Source: Sparassis latifolia (lineage: Eukaryota > Basidiomycota > Agaricomycetes > Polyporales > Sparassidaceae). From it: a stretch of 64,000 nucleotides of DNA. The position numbers and the translations under genes are program-made. Of the stretch, positions 11,644 to 24,634 are shown piece by piece. The number at the start of each line of letters is the position of its first letter. Position 1 is the stretch's first letter. Below the pieces are notes generated by a model. That model was not told the DNA's origin. It saw nothing but the letters and a program-made list of their open reading frames with translations, and ran no database searches. The stretch is taken from positions 434,001 to 498,000 of the forward strand of contig CM031559.1 of the NCBI GenBank assembly GCA_018466975.1. Reading direction: 5' to 3'.

Positions 11644-14600
11644 CATCGCAATAGTTTTCGGCTTCACTGCGTGGATCCCTGCTCTTCGCTGTGTGCGACT
11701 GAATACCCCGATCCCCTGTTTTTGTACCAGTGCCTTCCATGTCCCCTCAGTGTGCTACCGGGCTCGACGAACGTTTTGACTTTTTTGTCCACTTTGTATC
11801 AACGGTCTACAACTAATGTACCATAGATTGCTAGCTCTCTTGGATTTTCTGAAATTATACTTGTATCTGCGGTCATCTACTGAAATCCGTCCTGCGATAT
11901 CTATGTCCTTGGTGATTCTTCATTGTTTCTGAAAGTCTACTAGTCGTAGTCCGCATGGCAAGCAACACCCTAGATATGACGCCACTTCTGCTATGCGGTG
12001 TGTAGATCCGCCCGACCAAGGAGAGAGCCCCAGATCCGAATCCATCAGACTCGCGCTGAAGCCGTCTTCTAGAATGTAACACTGCCTGCGTGAGGGACAG
12101 TCGCGTCCGTAAGTGGAAGTAAGTTGGAAAGAGCCTACTAGGTTACGTATCGTAACTCTGACGCCGCATTGTTTGATTTTTCTAGTTCAGATGAGAACTC
12201 CAGACATATCTGGGGAGCTACACAGCTTGGTCGGTCAGTCCGCACCATTGCCGAAGGGACGTGCAAGCCTGAATTTTGGGTTCAGAGCGTGTCTTCCCTG
12301 CGTCACAGCCATATACCAGGCACTTCACGGTGGGACGGCAGATGATCCTAGCATGGGCCACCAATTACCCGTGGATCGGAGTTTACCAGAACGAAACGGA
12401 TACATACTGCGTTACAAGCGACTGGAATGTATTGAACGTTGTCTTCATCGATGGATGATCGCGATGGCATTGACTATTGCGCTGAATGAATACCTTTATC
12501 AGCCGCATCTATCTGGGTTCAGACGGAATTGACTTGGCCAATGCTGCGACCCACGATTGCTCGGAGAGATGGTCTTCGGTCGCTCACACCATTATGGGGT
12601 ACTCATTGTTCCCAGCTGAGGCGAGAACCTGTGACTCGTCAACCTTCCATCAGTGATGAGTGGACACTTGAAACCTGGTGACTAGACGCCCAAGGGTAGG
12701 GGCCTCAGACTCCCTCCTTTCAGGCTACGCTAAGCATGTGAGGAAACGTGGAGCCCTAGGTCTGACGAAGCCGGTGAATAGCACGTAAACGAATGAAGTT
12801 GAGTAGGGGAACGATAACCAATTGCGGGATGGCTTATGACGAGAGTCCAATCGCCAGCGTTATGGATCCTCTCCAGGCTAGGACAGCATAATCCTTCTGC
12901 GATGTGACATAACATATCAGCAGAATACCGTCGTTTTCATAGAGAAAATGCGTGAAACGCACGGATATGCGAATTTCCGAGGGAAAGTGATACGAGGCTG
13001 GCAGGGCTAGGCGGCGGAAACAGTAGCAAGACGCGACGTCGCGCGGAGCACACTGCACAGTTGGGGGTAAAGGGGACAGCAGAGATAGCAGGAATAGATT
13101 ATGCGGCTTCCAAGACGCCGTACCGCACTTCTGGTTGACCTCCCTCTCCTCCACCTGAGAAATTGTATCCAGTCGGATCGTCTGACATCGTGGCCGACGG
13201 AGGATGATGCCGAGCAAATTCTTGCAGTAAATGAGTCAAACGAGGAGAGATAGTGTTAGGATTAGTTACTTTACATTCATTCTAGCCCGGGCAGCTCGTA
13301 AATCTGGACTCAAAGTGGTGGCAAACAGTTGATGCTAGAAATGGGCAAAAAGAGAGGGGACGATTCCGTGGGACGCGTTCCTCACGTGACCGCGTTACTC
13401 TCACTGAGCGTGTGATACTCGAGTTTGTCCACCTACCAGTACTCCCTCTCCAGCATCTTGTTTTGTCCACAGTTGTGTAAAAGGAGTACATGAAATACAT
13501 TGTGACTTCTAGCTGCACTGGATTGGATGAATCTCAGTGTACAGAATTTGTTTTGGATGGAGGACACGACTTAGTGAAAGGCCCTTGCTAAAGGCTTGCT
13601 GGTCAATCTGCGGCTGGAAACCATATAAGCAGGAGACATCAATTTCAATAATTCTACGCCCTGCTCACAGAGCTGCAATGCAGGCCTGGTGCAAGGAGCC
13701 CTGCCACTTTGGTTAGGACTAGCTAATTCTTTTAAGCGACTCCAGTGGAGTGCACGGTCCTATCACAACGCTTGCAGTTCCTGCTCTGGAGGTTTGGCAC
13801 AGAGAGGAAGCATACCCTTCGTTGTTGAATGCATCGGGAGCGCGGGCAGGGAGAGATCTCAAGATCTATCCAGTTAAAAATTGCCTTTCTCAGTACTGAA
13901 TTGTCGCTCGAAATGGCAGGTCTCATAAAACACAAGCACCGCACAGCATCCACGGCATTGTCAGAGCGCTATAACGATGACATTATCATAGAATACCATT
14001 GTTCTCTGATATTTGTCTCAATGCTGTATGTCCCAAGGACAGAGAGACTGGGAACTTCCCCGACCAGTCCACATCCTTTTCCACGAACGTCACACCAAAG
14101 ACTTGCCAAAGACCGCAGTAATTGTCCCGGCCAATTTGAATGCGCCTAACCTCGCACATCCCCAATGCACTGACTGTCCGGAGGAAGTGCGTTCATCTGA
14201 GGGGAATCCATGTTGAGTATGACCGAGGTGTTGGTGGCAGGAACCCGCCGAGTAGCTTGTGACCGACTCTCGTAAAACGAGAAACGTGTTCGGCGCTCGA
14301 GATCGTCAGGATCTCACCGAAAAATATCACTCTTTGATACACATGTTGTTTCTCTTCCTAACACAAAGTGAGCTTGGGGCCTGAGGGTTGAGGGGAAATT
14401 ATGCCGAACCAGCGGCGCAACCGAGCAGGAAGAAGCATGCACACCCTTGTGGCATAATCGGCCGCTCTCAGACTTCCCGAACAGAAGACGGGGGTAAATC
14501 GTGCGGCTTAGCGAACCGTATACAGCAGAAACAGAGAAGCAGAGATAACGCATCTCGTGGGACACGCGCGAGATGGCCGGTGCACCGCATGTGTTGGGTA

Positions 14601-17600
14601 TATTCAGCTCAATCAAAAATAACACTGAGCAGAGATGGACACCGTTCTACCGTGCATCGCATGCAGTTCAACGTGCAGTGCGAATTCGGTTGTCCAGCGC
14701 GGCTCGCGACGCAACAAGAGCACATCGGTCTCAAACCACGGAATGCGGAGGAAGCATGGCAGGGCATAGCCATGGAGCGCCCAAGCAGGTGTTCATCTGA
14801 CGGAAGATTAGTATGGAGCCAGATATATTGAAGTCTTCGACCGCACCACAGGCATCAAAAGAAGTACGTTCCTTCCGGGAAATGAGATCCAAGCTAACGG
14901 TGATGAGCCACTCATGGGGAAGTCCAGGCTCCACCCCGAGTGCGAGTGCCCCGGCATAGCTAAGGAGATACACCTGATATGACGGGAGGATCTACAGCTT
15001 GCCGAGTGCCTGTGCTAGTGCAAGCGCCGTAGAGGAGACATGAGGGTAGCGACCAGTGAATGTCACCGCGATTGGGAAAACGATTCTAGAGCAGTCCCGT
15101 AGACGGCGGCAGTACCAGTCATGACTGGCGCTCACGGCGGCGGTTGGTCTGCAGAAATGACGACCGCACACGGGCATCAGATCGTACTAAGATAGAACAA
15201 TGGCAGGATGAAGTCAGATGGGTCGCACGCATCGGGGGGAGGAATAAATTACAAAAGACGTTGCCATGGCCAATGGGAGAAAGACTGAAGATCTGAGGGT
15301 GCAAATAAAACAACCCCTCGCACATCCGATCGTGATATTCCAACGAGGACTTCAAGGAGCCATGGCCATGGATGTGGTAGCGAATGGTAGCGAACCTCTA
15401 GAAAATGGCCTACCATATTGTCTTCCTTATCCAGCCCAAAGACAACGTTTCGCCCTACCGGTTGGCGGTACGGATTATATCGAAGTCCGCGGAGCTCGAG
15501 AAGGCAAGAGTCGAGGGTTATTGTTGTCGTCACGAACAGTCCCGAAGTGAGTCAACGTTGTGCGCTAATGGAAACCACGTGTCTACCACCCTCCTGCCAG
15601 TTCATCGAGCGCTTCGCTGTTCGTTAACGTTACTTGCATAGTACAGTATACCGTTGTCAACTTGTACGTTGTCTTTGGAGTATTTTTCTACATGCCTCCA
15701 TAAGTATGATCGGGCTCTTGCTGAGGATGAAATTCAAGCACTACCACCATTCAAGTTGCAGAATGACATCGTTGTTCGTGCGGTCTTTACTTTCAATTTG
15801 CAAACCAGACAACTTAGTCCGGATGACTCTCTTTCGAGCAGCCCAGGTGTGCAGGAACTTTCACAATTATGCATTAGCCAGGTTATGGACCGACTGGGTA
15901 GCTTGTTGTCTCGGGGGAAAATCCTTGCGAGGTCCATGGAACCGCTTCCAACGTACGGCCCAGCTCTGGTATGGATATGTAATTGATCCCTTCATGATAC
16001 ACTCACAATTTTAATGCTTGCAGCGCCCCTCATGCCCATCCTCGAGCTGTCCAGTTGAGATGACCGTGACCAAGAGCAGATTGACCCGAAGTTTGCCGGC
16101 GCGAATTTCTGCGGCGAAGCCGCTCACATACGGAGCCGGTGCCAATTGCGGTCTCAAGACTGCAGAAGCTGTCATATTTGGCAGACCAGGGCAGACCTCG
16201 ACGTGCATCACCGCGGTGTCATCGACGAACCTGTGGTCATTCAAGTGCTTGTATTGCGCGGGACCCATCGGAGCCGTCAATAATGTGGACGACAGCAGTC
16301 TGTTGGTTCAAGTTTAACAGATGGTTTCAAAATTTGTGACGCTGCGGACGATCGCGATCTAATTTGCGTCCTCCATACAGAGTCAATTGCTGGTGATTAT
16401 CCGGCTGTCTTGCGGGACGCCGCAACTCGAGCTTCCAATCCGTGCAATTGGCAGGGAACCGCACAGGATGGCGAACGTCCTGGAAGGATGTACAGGCGCC
16501 GCACTGGCATCGTATATGCAATGGCCAATTTCGCTGGGCGCTGCCCATCTCGAAACACTTACCCTCGATGTTTATAAAAACTCGCATACCACCCCTGGCG
16601 ATTCGGACGCGACTTCCTACCACTCGCGGCGGCCTTGAGAGCGTGTATCTCTAACGCATTTCTGATGAAGATAGAGATGTCACGATGTCAGCATTTTCCG
16701 GCCACGGCTGCACCGCCAACTGTCGAAGTATTCGACCCCCTCACCAGCTCCCCCCATTAGTTAGCTACGTTAGCTCGATGTCTACATAGGGCTTCGCCCT
16801 CACGGACAAATAAATTTGAGGCAAAAATTAAAATTAAAAAACTGTTGAAGCAGAGTCGAACGTCCTCTGACACCGGGTAGGTCTCGTCCTTCGGCTCGAC
16901 GCGGAGATTGCGCTCCAATAACCTGCTACTTGGTCTTGCCGAGCTGATCAGCGTCCCCACTTGTAGGTCCTTCCGAATCCAGCTTCCTCGAGTTCACATA
17001 GTACTATTATCTAGATATCCGCGACGTAGTGTAGAGCTGCTTTGATTGATCAATACAGTCAATCGCTATACCGATCTAATGTCGATTCCACCGTTCCATT
17101 CCTCGATCGCTACTGTCAACGAAGAATGTTACGTCGATACCAGAAACATATCAAGTACGGCAAGAAATCACAGCTAGGTGCACCAATTTCCACACAGTGG
17201 GTGTGCGACATATGACGTGAATGAGACCGTAACCTCCTGGCGATGATGATGGCCCAAACGCATTCATATGTTTGGGCAAGCCTGGAGGTCTTCAGGCGGA
17301 TGGATACCATATATCACGGATAGTCGAGAGACTCCGGCGTCAAGGCCTTGAATGTATAAATTCCTTGGATTATAAGGCCGAAAGTTGAGCCCCTCGACTG
17401 GATCGGTCTACAAGCTGGTTTGTGAACATAGAGGAAGGTGTAACGTCGTCTAGACAAGAAATACTTGAATTGATCGTAACTTGAGATGATAAATTCGAAG
17501 GAGGCCGATTAGCTGGGTATCGGTTTACGCTGCAAGAACTCATGGGCGTTGTCGTGGGTGTGGACCTCTCCGATGGACAAGAAAACGGCCCGGGATAATG

Positions 17601-19731
17601 TGGCATATTGTTTGCCAAGTGAGATGCACAACGGGGGGAAGCTTCACTTGATGTAACATGTTTGGCCCGCTGACAGAAACCCAAGCATCAGCAATGCGAA
17701 ACTGACAGCTCTCGCTCACCTTGCAAAAAGTGACCGCCCATCACTCCTGCCTCGAGGGAACACAATTTAGCAACCACGTCACAAAGCGTCTCGATGAACA
17801 CAAAATCATAGTGGCACAACCAGGATTGAGGACAGCCGCCGCACGCGATGAAGGGGGAAACAGAGCTTGAGGAAGGGTAAGGTGACACCGACAAGACGAG
17901 ACCCTTTATATGTCCCCCGTTGGCGCGCGAAAGAGCGGCTGACACGGCTAACATCGACGTAATATCCGATCCGAGCATAAGACAGCCGCACAATCGATCG
18001 TGGACAGCGACAACCACCAAGTCGTCGATCTTAATTTCGATCCAAACGGTTCGCCGCTACAGTCCAGCCGCTTCCGACCTTCGATGCACCGAGTCGGGAC
18101 GATCTAAGTGGTGAACATGGATAGCGTATTGGAGCCAGTGTGACATTACTTGGTTAATGACAGGCGAACTACGGACGTCATGGCAGGGAGCTCGGCACGC
18201 CGCCATCCTCCGGCTAACGCCGCAGGTTGGTAGCCTCGTGTCGTCTCTCCAGGAAGTCCGCAATGACGTCGGGAAAATGACATATATCTAGACGTGCCAA
18301 CAAAACACATATGACACACCGCCTCCTTCACGCCCGCCGTCGCTTACCGGGCGCCTGCAACAATGAGCGGAGTAGAGCTCGCGCTCTCGCGCAGCCGTCG
18401 GAGCATGACAGAGCGTGTTGTCGAAGGCAGCTACATTTCGAGGGTCCTCCCAATGCGATTCACATACGCCCACACCGGACAAAGGCGAAGAGGAAGAACT
18501 GGCGCTTATATTTGCCAGCCGCGAGAACGACCACCGTCGCTCCGAGCGCTCCCAGCTAACACGCGCTGACGCTCTCCCCGCGGTTGTCGTACAGCACACA
18601 GAGAGAAGCATGCACGCCATATGCGTCGATGCACCCCCACCCGTCGGACCTACGCGAGAAGTGCCCGGTAATGTGCGGACGGTGTTGGTGCGGTGTGGTT
18701 GCTGTGTGGACGGAATGCGTACGTATTCCCTCCTGCCTTGAGGAGACGCGGACCTTCCAGAACAGCTGCACGGCTAGAGCCGCACGCCTGCGCACTCGCA
18801 TGCGGAGGAGTAGAGATAACGCAGCGTCTACGGGTCCATTGTTCGCGGGGCGCGGGCGCTCCTGCTAGCGCCAGTGGCGGAGAGTGATGGGTGATGGGAC
18901 AATAGGCGTTTGCGGTTTAGCGGGGAATGGAAGTCGAAGAGGGTGTCGTAACGGGCCCAGTGCTTGCTTGTTTGCTGCGCCGCGGAGCGCTGCACAGGTT
19001 CCTCGAGGCGGGAGAACACGAGGGGGTCAATGAGGCCGGCGATGAGGATCGTTCCATAGAGATGGCTTGATGCGTCATAGAGCACAAACCGGCACGCATT
19101 CAGAGACACGGACCGAACGCACGAATCCAGCGAAGGGCGGCCGTCAAGCAAACGCCCTCCTGGCAGGCGTCTGTATTCCCGGCGCCTGCGCGATGCCGGA
19201 TTCGAGCAGATCCTCCCGCGAGACATCAGATGATCAAGTCCATGTTGTCCGTGCTGCATAGATGGGGACGATAGGCCAGGCCGCGTCGCATTCTGGGGAA
19301 GCTTGAACGCCTGCATGAGGGAGAGCGATAGAAAGAGAAATGCTTACAAGCGACTAGCAAGCGCGCACGGCAACAGGGATGGGTCTGGGGACTGCATGCG
19401 AGTGCCGACCTGTGCGTGTGGGGCCATGCGAAGCAACAGCACCCAGCAGAGAGCGTGACCGAAGTTGTCAGTGTCCTGACTCCTGAGGATTCCAAAACAT
19501 CTCGTCCGGCCGGTGGAGCGTTGATTGGGATCAATATCTATCATGATCCACAGATTGGCGCAGAGAAGCTACAGGTCGAGCAAGAGACGGGGAGCAATGG
19601 CAGACAGCGTCGGTCATCGTCGTTGTCGTCGTATACGGTACTCTCGCCCGACGCCGACGAACTCGAAAATGTTGGCACGTGCTCCGTCCGGCATCTGCCG
19701 CTCAACCACAGCCTGAGCCACTCAGTTTCTT
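11644..19731. other. long gene-poor region
   Basis: About 8 kb in which I cannot support a gene. Frames at 12113-12532, 15654-15986, 16018-16317 and, on the - strand, 15249-15533 and 18828-19316 lack recognisable motifs and compete with other frames over the same bases. The part from about 18.3 to 19.7 kb is GC-rich and could hold the promoter of the RBM18-like gene, or an unrecognised gene on the - strand. The A/T-rich patch near 16800-16860 is only low complexity. Confidence 0.45.
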
Positions 19732-19755
19732 TCGTCGTCGTCGTCGTCGTCGTCG
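19732..19755 (+). repeat. (TCG)8 trinucleotide microsatellite
   Basis: Eight uninterrupted TCG units end 33 nt before the start codon of the RBM18-like gene, so they probably lie in its 5' untranslated region. Confidence 0.9.
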
Positions 19756-19788
19756 ACTACGGCCTGCAACGATATCTTCTCGTCGCCA

Positions 19789-21417
19789 ATGGCTTCACCT
19801 GCACGTTCTCCTCTCTCTCCAGATCCCGAGTCAGGCCCCTCTGCGTCGACTTCCACCGCTATCAGTCACCTCACATTTCCTACGCCAGCTGCTGAGCCCA
19901 CTCTCCCAACACACACACCAGCCCAGCCGCGGCAGTTGCTCAAGGAGCGGTTATACGTAGGGAATCTTCACCCTACCGTTGACGAGTGCGCCGCTCTCCG
20001 CCCCGCCGCCTCCACCAAAACCTCCACTGACCGCGCCGCGCAGATACACGCTGCTGCAGCTCTTCACCAAGTATGGCAAGGTCTCCAAGCTCGACTTCCT
20101 CTTCCACAAGGCGGGCCCGCTCCGCGGTAAGCCGCGCGGGTATGCCTTCGTTGAGTTTGCCGAATCCGATGTGCGTCCTTCCTCTCCCCATTCTCATTTC
20201 CGCCCGAGGCTCACCCCGGGTTCTATATGCACACGCTATACCACGCAACTCCGCCGCTCTCAACCCCCGCACAGTGGACCCGGGGGCTGTCTGCTGAAGC
20301 GAATTCCCGTGCGTTGACAAGACACTGACGCCTTGGCTCTCGACAGGACGCGGACCGCGCGCTCGCCGCGACGCACGACAGGCTATTGCGCGGCCGCCGC
20401 CTCACCGTCACCCACGCGCACCAGGCCCCGCTCGATGTGCTCCCCCCAGGCATGCGTCCCCGCAGGCCGCACGACGCGGCGAAGCCCACTGCACTCAGTA
20501 TGCTGAAGAGCGTCGGCGTGGGTAGGGCTGATGCGTACGTCATTTTACCTGCTTTGTTCTCTTCTTTTATCCCTTGGACACGGTGGAAGTGGGAATACCT
20601 ACGGTCCCTTGTTACCCTACGAGCCTACGCTCTTGCACTGCTGTTTGGGGCGGGAGCCGTTTTGGGTTCGGTTGACTTCGAGGAGCTTCGCTGGTGCGCC
20701 TCTCTTTGGAGAGACGCCTCTGATATAATGAGGCTTTTGCTGCTGGGCGTGGTAGGGTTAATCTACTCTTCGACGAAACTTGCATGACACGCGTCTGTGC
20801 GCAGAAGTCGTTCTGCGTCTGGCAGACTTCGAGACGCTTGGCTGCTGCGGGGGCGAGTAGTTGGACATGCGGTATACCTTCTGCCGCGACGGAATCTCTC
20901 AGCCGGATACACAGGCATCACGACAGCTGGTCTCGTCGGTAGTTCCTCGTCCTCGTCCTTGTCGACGAAACGACGATGCCGGAGGGGAGTCACGTATCAC
21001 ATCCCTTCCACCACTCACCTTCCACGCACTTCCCCACCCTCCTTCTCAACGCTCATTCTCGAATAGACATTACTGACACTGACACGTACACCCAGGACGA
21101 GCGCGAAGATCGCAAAGATGGAGGCGAAACTCCGCCAGATGTCCGCCACCCCCGCCGTCCCCACCGCCTCGTCATCATCGAATCGGCCGATACCCCTGCA
21201 CCCGTCTCTGCCCCCGCGCCCAGCGCCACCATCTCGCCCGCCGGCGCGAGGAACGCCGAATACCAAGGCTGCGCTCCCGGCGCTGCCGATAAGCCCGCCT
21301 GGGGCGGGTACCAGTGCGAGTGCGAGGCAGACGGGCGTGGGGTCTGTCGGGCCGACTACACACGCGCATACGGAGCGGAAACATCTTGCGGGGGTGCGGA
21401 TCGTGAAGAAGAAGTAG
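19789..21417 (+). CDS. RNA-binding protein, RBM18-like (single RRM)
   Basis: Four exons (19789-19985, 20044-20170, 20347-20534, 21096-21417) give 277 residues. After a Ser/Pro-rich N terminus comes one RNA-recognition motif: RNP2 is LYVGNL (55-60) and RNP1 is RGYAFVEF (97-104), with [20 protein letters not shown] between them. That intervening text is the hallmark of the RBM18 family. [16 protein letters not shown] closes the domain and [12 protein letters not shown] is the typical C-terminal helix. The last residues, VRIVKKK, are basic. RBM18 proteins are small conserved RRM proteins of poorly defined role in RNA metabolism. Intron 3 is 561 nt and intron 2 is 176 nt, against 58 nt for intron 1. 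The gene ends in TAG. Confidence 0.9.
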
Positions 21418-21925
21418 GCGCGGTGGTAGAGAGATATTTTGACGGGGGAAGAGATGGCTGTTCGTGTTTATTGGGTCTTGGGTGGCTTGGTCTGCATGTG
21501 AATGTATCTGCTTTTCTAGGTGTTGTTGCCTGGGTTGATATATTGTCGTCTTGGGTGCAAAGTGAAAGACGAGTGCCTTCAGTGTGTTAAGTTGGACGTA
21601 AGCCGAAATTTCTTCAGATTTTATTGTCAGACTCTTGGGACGCGTTCGTCGTCTTTGCAGTAGACAAAGACGCGTAAGTTTAGTCCTCGCGACCATTCCT
21701 CGCGCATACTCATCAGTGACTCATTCTCAGTGCTCGGTGGCATGGCGTACAGTATTGGATGCGACGGTAGGAGGTTGATGAACGAACTAGCGGAGTTGAT
21801 TTGACTAATGGCGGTGAAAACCGGCTAAGCCTGGCAGACTTGTTCAATTCGAAGTTTGACTTCACAAAAGTGAGAGTCTGAGGTCACGACAACATTTCCG
21901 ATATGCTAATATTCCTTGCTTCTAG
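21418..21925. other. intergenic; possible 5' exon of next gene
   Basis: The last 60 nt look like an intron end (branch-like GCTAAT, then CTTCTAG directly before an ATG at 21926), so a short upstream exon of the next gene may lie around 21830-21863. No other feature is seen. Confidence 0.4.
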
Positions 21926-22258
21926 ATGTATCTTGTTGGAGGTTACAAACTAACCCCAGACCAAGTTCTAGAGTGGTGCGGGAGGCATGGGCTCGTCCCA
22001 CCAGAAGGTTGTTATGCCATAACAGTCAATCGCTACCTCAAGAGCCAGATGAGTGGTCATCGCCTTCTCCCATGCGACTACGAAGGGGAACCCATCTTTC
22101 TCGTCGTCACGAATCGAGTGATTGACCCCACTGCGACGCGTACCAACTATCAACCTTTTGAGGAGAGTGACGATGCCAGGAGGATCAGAAAGGTGTTGGC
22201 TTCGGACGACCTCCACGTCGAGTTTGTCACCGTTCCAGATCCGTATGCGGACTTGTAG
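21926..22258 (+). CDS. hypothetical 110-residue protein (call it X), N terminus uncertain
   Basis: Open frame of 110 residues ending in TAG. It is composed of a GYKLTPDQVLEWCG helix-like start, a central EPIFLVVTNRV strand and a C-terminal FVTVPDPYADL. I do not recognise a family. Two points support a real gene. The frame sits next to the small-protein cluster. A roughly 105-bp block of it (from 22055) recurs at 26530 with few differences. The spacing of a G-Y-x(5)-Q segment and a later hydrophobic strand before TN resembles the small family (HYGY...EQ, LLSLCTNW), so it may be a distant relative; this is inference. A splice acceptor immediately before the ATG makes the true start uncertain. 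Confidence 0.5.
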   Translation: MYLVGGYKLTPDQVLEWCGRHGLVPPEGCYAITVNRYLKSQMSGHRLLPCDYEGEPIFLVVTNRVIDPTATRTNYQPFEESDDARRIRKVLASDDLHVEFVTVPDPYADL

Positions 22259-22520
22259 CTAGTAGGTAAGGTTTTGCAGGTAGTCGCAGAATGGTGTGCT
22301 CACTTTCATCCATTTCAGCGCGTTCGCATTGTCGTTGGACTAGAAGCCGGCGCATTGCTCGCTTTGTGTTAATCGAGGTTTAGAATGTTTATTTACCAAG
22401 CCTAATGGAACACAGATACTGCCGCTCGTTTGCTCGTCACTGCGAGGCGCCGAGACTCTAAAGGTGACCTATTCCGTCTGGTTGCTCGCTGTTGTTCACG
22501 CTTTCGCTATTGTAATTGAC

Positions 22521-22528
22521 TATATAAA
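22521..22528 (+). promoter_or_regulatory. TATA box of small-family copy A
   Basis: TATATAAA lies 53 nt before the start codon of copy A, the same geometry as in copies B, C and D. Confidence 0.6.
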
Positions 22529-22573
22529 ACCCGTGCGAAATTGTAGTTGAACGCTACCTACCATTGCCACCTC

Positions 22574-23061
22574 ATGAGGTCGTCTCTGAATGATATTCAT
22601 CCTGGATTCACACCGGGCGCGGTGTGTCATCTTAGCCTCAGTATTTATCCCAAAGCCTAACTAATATTGCCGCTCGACAGCCGTTCACCCTAGTACGCCA
22701 AGTACCTGCTTACGAAGAGCTACCACCAGTGCTCAAGCCAACCGCTTTGGTCCCATTCCTCCAATCATGCACTATGGCTACATCATCAACTTCGAGCAGT
22801 TCTTCGCTGTTGCAGCGACACAGCCCGGGTTCTCCAAGGAGGCGAAGGGCCACGCCTGGTCTGAAGACATAAGTGATTAACCATCCGACCAAGGTCGCGC
22901 GGGTGTGCGTGGATCGAAAACGGCAGTTTCTGCTCTCGCTATGTACGAACTGGTACCCGAGCCAACGGCTGGAAGAGGTGGACCTGAAGGTACGGGAGTA
23001 TCTGGGATCAAAGAAGGGCAAATGGTATTTGGATACTACGCAGTGGAAATGGAGAGCGTGA
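22574..23061 (+). pseudogene. small-family copy A, disrupted
   Basis: Exon 1 encodes MRSSLNDIHPGFTPGA and is followed by a GTGTGT intron like that of copy C. Exon 2 starts normally (PFTLVRQVPAYEELPPVL) but lacks one base just before the LVP segment near 22744, and about 35 bases are missing near 22871 relative to copy C, with a TAA in the shifted frame. The two changes together restore the frame, so the C-terminal part up to the final WKWRA is still open. Either a true pseudogene, or a gene with a sequencing indel plus a real deletion. It is the left member of the first small-gene/nuclease unit and is convergent with nuclease copy A. Confidence 0.75.
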
Positions 23062-23678
23062 CCCTCAAGCACGTTTTACATGAATACGAACAGACGGGCC
23101 AACACAGGATTACAATTTGTTCGTACTGATGTAGATTTGGGTACGCGTCTCGATCTATGCTTTCCTGTGTGAATATGCGGTTAATCTCAAGGTATTTACT
23201 TCCCCCAAAGATCTACTTGGCTGGTGGTTTGTGCACACTGCACCTGGCAGTCTCTTCCCCTTGTCTGATACACAGTTCGTAAAGACAATGACTTCTCGTC
23301 GGATACCTTTTCCTAATACTTACTTCATCGCATGCTTCACAGGTGAACCGATGTCAGAAGAGCTGCGAGGTTGCTTATCCTCTGCGAGACACTGACTATT
23401 ATCTGTCCGTGCGGGGTGAAACTGGGCGGAGAACACAGCATGCGACGCAATACCACACAGCACCATTCCAATTGTTATTGCGGGCGCATACTAAGACAAA
23501 ACGGCATCGATTATTCAAAACATGGGGGCGAGACTCTGGACAAACAAATTGATCGTTCCCGGAGCAGAGCCGCCTCAGCGGATCGGCATTTCTGGGTCTT
23601 GCTGCATTGCGTCTGAACATAGTATGCTTTCTCGTCAGTGAAAGAAGTTGCAAGTACGAAAGAGCTCACAAGTTCGTA
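23062..23678. other. convergent intergenic spacer
   Basis: 617 nt between copy A and nuclease copy A, close in length to the 665-nt spacer of the second unit. No gene is recognised. A short block near the nuclease stop (GAGCTCACAA ... GTATCA) recurs at the same place in the second unit. Confidence 0.5.
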
Positions 23679-24585
23679 TCAGTCCTCGGAGTCATATTCC
23701 ACTCCAAGCCGATTGAGGATCCGTTTCATCTTCGCCTTCCACTGTGGATGGTAGTCTGTCCTGTCGTCGTTCAACACAGGATAGACTCCACTGTTGTAGA
23801 AGAGCTTGTCTTTCATAGTGGGTTGTGCGTAGCTTTCTACGTCTTTGTCCCGTAGCTTATGCACCGGAAGGGTTACCAGGTCTTCGCGCCGAAACTCTAC
23901 CAATTGCCAATAGTCACACGGTGCGCGCATTATAAACAAACGATCTTGTTCCCGGAAGGCGTCGAACGCAAACTTTGCTTGGGTAATAATTTGTTCGCGT
24001 GCATCCTCCACTTCGTCCTTTGCAAGTTCCAGGTCCGATATATTGGCCGCCGTATCGAATGCTTTCACCTCGACGATCAGCAGGATAGATTGAGGTGATC
24101 GGCCCTTCGTGACGAGGACAACAAAGTCTGGATACCGCGTCTCCGTGTAAATTTTTTGCTGGCGTGGACAATCCTGGCCCTTGCACGTTCCAAAAGGGCG
24201 GGTTTGCGTGTCTCCTCGTCATCCTGGATGGAAAGGTCTTCCGTCAGAATTTCGAGATCACCAAGCTGGACTTCTGTGCTCCATTCTGCATCTAAAATCA
24301 AAACAAGCTTTAACGAGGTAGTGGATAATGTGGCATTGTGCACGTACAGTCAGCAGGTAGTTCCACCGCACGTCGTAACGCGTCTCGAGAAATTCCCCTC
24401 TGCGGGGAAATAGTAACGCGTTGTGATCGGCGAGCCAGGGATAAACCAAAAAAGTTCAGGGCGGTATCCCAGTATTCGTACCACAAAGACTCTACCGCAG
24501 TGCGTCCCTGCAATCGAATCTCGTCAGAAATATCTCGAAGAGTTGCAACGTGGTCTTCGAGGGTCACCGTGGCCTTGGGAAACAT
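23679..24585 (-). pseudogene. PD-(D/E)XK nuclease-like protein, copy A, one-base frameshift
   Basis: Two exons (24348-24585 and 23679-24291, 56-nt intron) would give about 283 residues. The N-terminal 80 residues are helical (HVATLRDISDEIRL, SLWYEYWDTALNF). At about 133-156, RYPDFVVL followed by LLIVEVKAF reads as the PD...(D/E)xK core of a restriction-endonuclease-like fold. A helix with QIITQAKFAF (about 180-189) sits where this superfamily often carries a QxxxY-type motif. The known role of such folds is metal-dependent nucleic-acid cleavage; activity here is inferred. One base is missing in a run of six A (near 24152) compared with copy B, which splits the frame just before the PD motif. 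It lies divergent from small-family copy B (314 nt) and convergent with copy A. Confidence 0.72.
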
Positions 24586-24624
24586 GATGCCCAGTGGTGG
24601 CGGTCAACACTCTGCAGCACCGTT

Positions 24625-24634
24625 CATATATATG
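24625..24634 (-). promoter_or_regulatory. TATA box of nuclease copy A
   Basis: CATATATATG, about 40 nt before the start codon on the - strand. Copy B has a TATATA at the same distance. Confidence 0.55.

Noticed and set aside
18828..19316. 162-codon - strand frame
   Set aside because: Protein-like in places, but a competing frame over the same bases is equally plausible and no family or intron support was found.
21175..21696. 173-codon - strand frame over the last RBM18-like exon
   Set aside because: Arg/Pro-rich shadow of the Pro/Ala-rich + strand coding sequence.
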